Positions 61,821 through 64,000 of a stretch of 64,000 bases of DNA are shown one piece after another (positions within the stretch are counted from its first letter, which is position 1; each line of letters starts with the position of its first letter). Where the stretch lies: assembly GCA_016212515.1 (NCBI GenBank), contig JACRFZ010000020.1, positions 1 through 64,000 of the forward strand, given 5' to 3'. Both the position numbers and the translations under genes were made by a program. The stretch is from Candidatus Melainabacteria bacterium. Lineage in GTDB: Bacteria; Cyanobacteriota; Vampirovibrionia; Obscuribacterales; Obscuribacteraceae. The notes beneath the pieces are model-generated. The model was not told where the DNA came from. It ran no database searches and saw only the letters and a program-made list of their open reading frames with translations.

Positions 61821-64000
61821 TTGGCCGACAAAGCCTTGATATACCAGGCCCATCCAGGTCGCAGTTATCCCCTGGGGGCCAGTCTATCGGCAACGGGCGT
61901 TAACTTTGCCATCTACTCAAAGAGAGCATCCTACCTGGAACTGCTTCTCTTCGATAGCGAAGATAGCCCGTTGCCTTCTCATACCTACATGCTTACCGCT
62001 GCCAACCGCACGGCTAACTACTGGCATATTTTTCTAGAGGGTCTAAAAGCCAATCAAGTCTACGCCTGGCGTGCCTACGGCGACATAGAGGCCGAAAACA
62101 AACAACTCTTTGACCACGACAAAGTCCTTTTGGATCCCTATAGCCGGGCCATTGTCGGCTGGAAAAAATATTGCCGCAAGGCCGCCGCTGCAGCCGGTGA
62201 CAACTGTGAAGTGAGCCTGCGCTCAGTGGTGCTCGACCACGGCAATTACGACTGGCACGGTGACAAGTTTCCCGACGTCGACGCCGACAAAAGGGTCATC
62301 TATGAGTTGCATGTGGCAGGCTTTACAAAAAATGCCAACTCCGGTATCGAAGAGAAGAAGCGCGGCACCTTTGCCGGTTTAATCGAGAAGCTTCCCTACC
62401 TGAAAGAGTTAGGAGTGACCACTATAGAACTGATGCCGGTGCAAGCCTTCGACCCGGCCGATGCCCCGGTAAATGGTAAGAAGCTGGAAAATTACTGGGG
62501 CTACAGCCCAATTGGTTTCTTTGCTCCTCATCCGCATTTCAGCCTGGCCAAAACTCCTCAGGCCATGCTGGACGAATTTCGAGACGTGGTCAGAGCCTGC
62601 CACAAAAGCGGACTGGAAGTGATACTGGATGTGGTGTTCAATCACACCGCTGAAAATGACGAACGCGGCCCCACCCTTTCTTTTAAAGGTCTGGACAGCC
62701 TCACTTACTATATTTTCGACGAAGACTCAAAGGACTACAGAGACTTCACCGGTTGCGGCAACACCCTGCGCACCGAACATCCGGTGGTAGGACGTTTACT
62801 GCTTGATGCCTTGCGATACTGGGTGGAAGAAATGCACGTGGACGGCTTCCGCTTTGATCTAGCCTCAATATTGTCCCGCGATGTATTCGGAGTACCGCTA
62901 GCAAGACCGCCTCTAATCTGGAATATCGAGTCGGACCCGATTCTGGCCTCCTCACTTTTAATAGCTGAAGCCTGGGATCCGGCTGGTCTCTATCAAGTTG
63001 GCTGGTTCGTCGGTCAGGGTTCGCGCTTCGCCGAATGGAACGGACCCTTTCGAGACGACATTAGACGCTTTGTCAAAGGCGACGATAACACAATAATTCC
63101 GCTAGTGAAGCGCCTTTCCGGCAGTACAGATATCTATGGTACCCGGGTCGGGACACCAAGGCACTGTATAAATTTCATCACCTGCCATGACGGCTTCACC
63201 TTAAACGATCTGGTCAGTTACAACCAGAAGCACAACCTGGAAAACGGCGAGGACAACAGAGACGGTCGAGACGACAACTATAGCTGGAATTGTGGTTTCG
63301 AAGGCAGCACAGCAGATCCGCTGGTGGAGGAATTGAGAGAAAGGCAAATTCGTAATTTCCTTTCACTTCTCTTCCTGGCCTCCGGTACGCCTATGCTTTC
63401 CATGGGAGATGAGATCAGACGCAGCACCAATGGTAATAACAATGCCTACTGCCAGAACAATGAAAGCAATTGGTTCGATTGGAGTCTGTTGTCCAAACAC
63501 CGAGACCTATACAATTTCACGCGAGACCTGATCAAACTGACCAGATACTTCCATCTCTTCAGACAAGATGCGGCCCATCGTCTGCACATGCAGAATCCTC
63601 ATAAATCCTGGGAATCCACTGCCACGATTCTCACCTGTCATGGTATCAAACTGAACGAACCGGACTTCGGCCCCAGTTCCCACAGCATTGCCATCGAGCT
63701 CAGTAATACGGCTCTGCAAGAGCATGCCTATGCCGTCTTCAATTCATACTGGCGTCCCCTCGAATTTGAGTTGCCGCTCACCAGAGAGCCCGACAGATTT
63801 CACAAGCTCCTGGACACCAATCTCAGTTTCGTGGCTTCCGTAGACAGATTGAAGGATTTGAAACCGATCCAGGAAAAGACGCTCACCGTACCGGAGCGCA
63901 GCATCATCGTGCTCATGAGCACAGCCGGTCTCCTGGCGCAGAGAGGTAAAGGCGAAGGCAAAGCTACTCTGCCGAGCGCCAGCCAGAACATCACCTGGAC
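61821..64000 (+). CDS. glgX: Glycogen debranching enzyme GlgX (3' end outside window)
   Basis: An open frame of about 726 codons runs from a TTG at 61821 to the right edge. N-terminal CBM48 begins with HPGRSYPLGASLSATGVNFA. GH13 motifs in order: VIYELHVAGFTKN, EVILDVVFNHTAEND (region I), VDGFRFDLASIL with the nucleophile Asp (region II), SSLLIAEAWDPAG with the acid Glu (region III), and FITCHDGFTLNDLVSYNQKHNLENGEDN (region IV, quoted in part: ITCHDGFTLNDLVS). This is the GlgX/TreX isoamylase type, which removes alpha-1,6 branches left by GlgP. A TTG start with AGAGAG nearby is likely; the N-terminus fits the family. Confidence 0.93.
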   Translation, partial: MADKALIYQAHPGRSYPLGASLSATGVNFAIYSKRASYLELLLFDSEDSPLPSHTYMLTAANRTANYWHIFLEGLKANQVYAWRAYGDIEAENKQLFDHDKVLLDPYSRAIVGWKKYCRKAAAAAGDNCEVSLRSVVLDHGNYDWHGDKFPDVDADKRVIYELHVAGFTKNANSGIEEKKRGTFAGLIEKLPYLKELGVTTIELMPVQAFDPADAPVNGKKLENYWGYSPIGFFAPHPHFSLAKTPQAMLDEFRDVVRACHKSGLEVILDVVFNHTAENDERGPTLSFKGLDSLTYYIFDEDSKDYRDFTGCGNTLRTEHPVVGRLLLDALRYWVEEMHVDGFRFDLASILSRDVFGVPLARPPLIWNIESDPILASSLLIAEAWDPAGLYQVGWFVGQGSRFAEWNGPFRDDIRRFVKGDDNTIIPLVKRLSGSTDIYGTRVGTPRHCINFITCHDGFTLNDLVSYNQKHNLENGEDNRDGRDDNYSWNCGFEGSTADPLVEELRERQIRNFLSLLFLASGTPMLSMGDEIRRSTNGNNNAYCQNNESNWFDWSLLSKHRDLYNFTRDLIKLTRYFHLFRQDAAHRLHMQNPHKSWESTATILTCHGIKLNEPDFGPSSHSIAIELSNTALQEHAYAVFNSYWRPLEFELPLTREPDRFHKLLDTNLSFVASVDRLKDLKPIQEKTLTVPERSIIVLMSTAGLLAQRGKGEGKATLPSASQNITW

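Noticed and set aside
60462-61853. Minus-strand reading frame of 463 codons
   Set aside because: Antisense to xfp, whose ThDP motifs and length are unambiguous.
1-64000. tRNA, rRNA, CRISPR array or prophage
   Set aside because: I looked for T-loop sequences in the gaps, regularly spaced identical repeats and phage structural genes and saw none I could support; tandem repeats here are all inside coding regions.

Overview
The window looks like chromosome of a Gram-negative, moderately GC-rich, aerobic-type bacterium. The combination of an 11-subunit-style NDH-1 cluster (nuoABCDHIJK with no nuoEFG), a three-to-four-domain S1, phosphoketolase, trehalose-phosphate synthase, many TPR and Tad-like proteins and very low-complexity secreted proteins suggests a non-photosynthetic cyanobacterial relative (Vampirovibrionia/Melainabacteria, Obscuribacterales type). 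That assignment is an inference from gene content; no rRNA gene or tRNA gene was found in the window.

Layout. 1-9867 (minus strand) is one operon-like run of five exported or membrane proteins: two Gly/Pro-rich secreted proteins, a large lipoprotein with an NPYA repeat, and two paralogous polytopic VirB6/TrbL-like membrane proteins with giant Gly/Ser tails, the last running off the left edge. 10233-16945 (plus strand) diverges from it: three secreted TPR proteins, three small membrane proteins (two of them paralogs with an identical start region), and a secreted protein that resembles the beta-barrel part of VirB10/TrbI. Together these two arms may encode an unusual type IV secretion-like envelope machine, but no ATPase is present here. 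17037-24786 (plus) holds ubiX-rimM, otsA, a Cys/His hydrolase, a sensor histidine kinase, a repeat-rich secreted protein and a leucine-rich-repeat protein. 24790-31249 (minus) is the NDH-1 operon. 31868-34873 carries rnc, a coiled-coil secreted protein (minus) and rpsA with a promoter, long structured leader and a strong terminator.

35008-43600 is an accessory stretch: a small protein sharing a short motif with the VirB6-like protein, a Ser/Thr kinase with TPRs, two related small proteins, a large EF-hand/Pro-Glu-repeat protein ending in an HEFWH metalloprotease-like domain without a signal peptide, and a decayed IS3-family element. 43820-55034 is a cluster of Tad-like (TadE/TadG-type) membrane-anchored proteins, two ATPase-less MshEN-like proteins, an OmpR-type regulator, a second histidine kinase paralogous to the first, and a subtilase. 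55295-56474 holds a tandem pair of 166-residue proteins of unknown function. 56558-64000 is central carbon storage metabolism: glgP (minus), diverging from xfp and glgX (plus, cut by the right edge).

A logical link runs through the carbon genes: GlgX and GlgP release glucose-1-phosphate from glycogen, phosphoketolase splits sugar phosphates to acetyl phosphate, and OtsA draws on the same pool for trehalose. The most unusual material is the paired VirB6-like/TPR/VirB10-like locus, the signal-less predicted hydrolases elsewhere in the window, and the Tad-like cluster with a possible lectin fusion.
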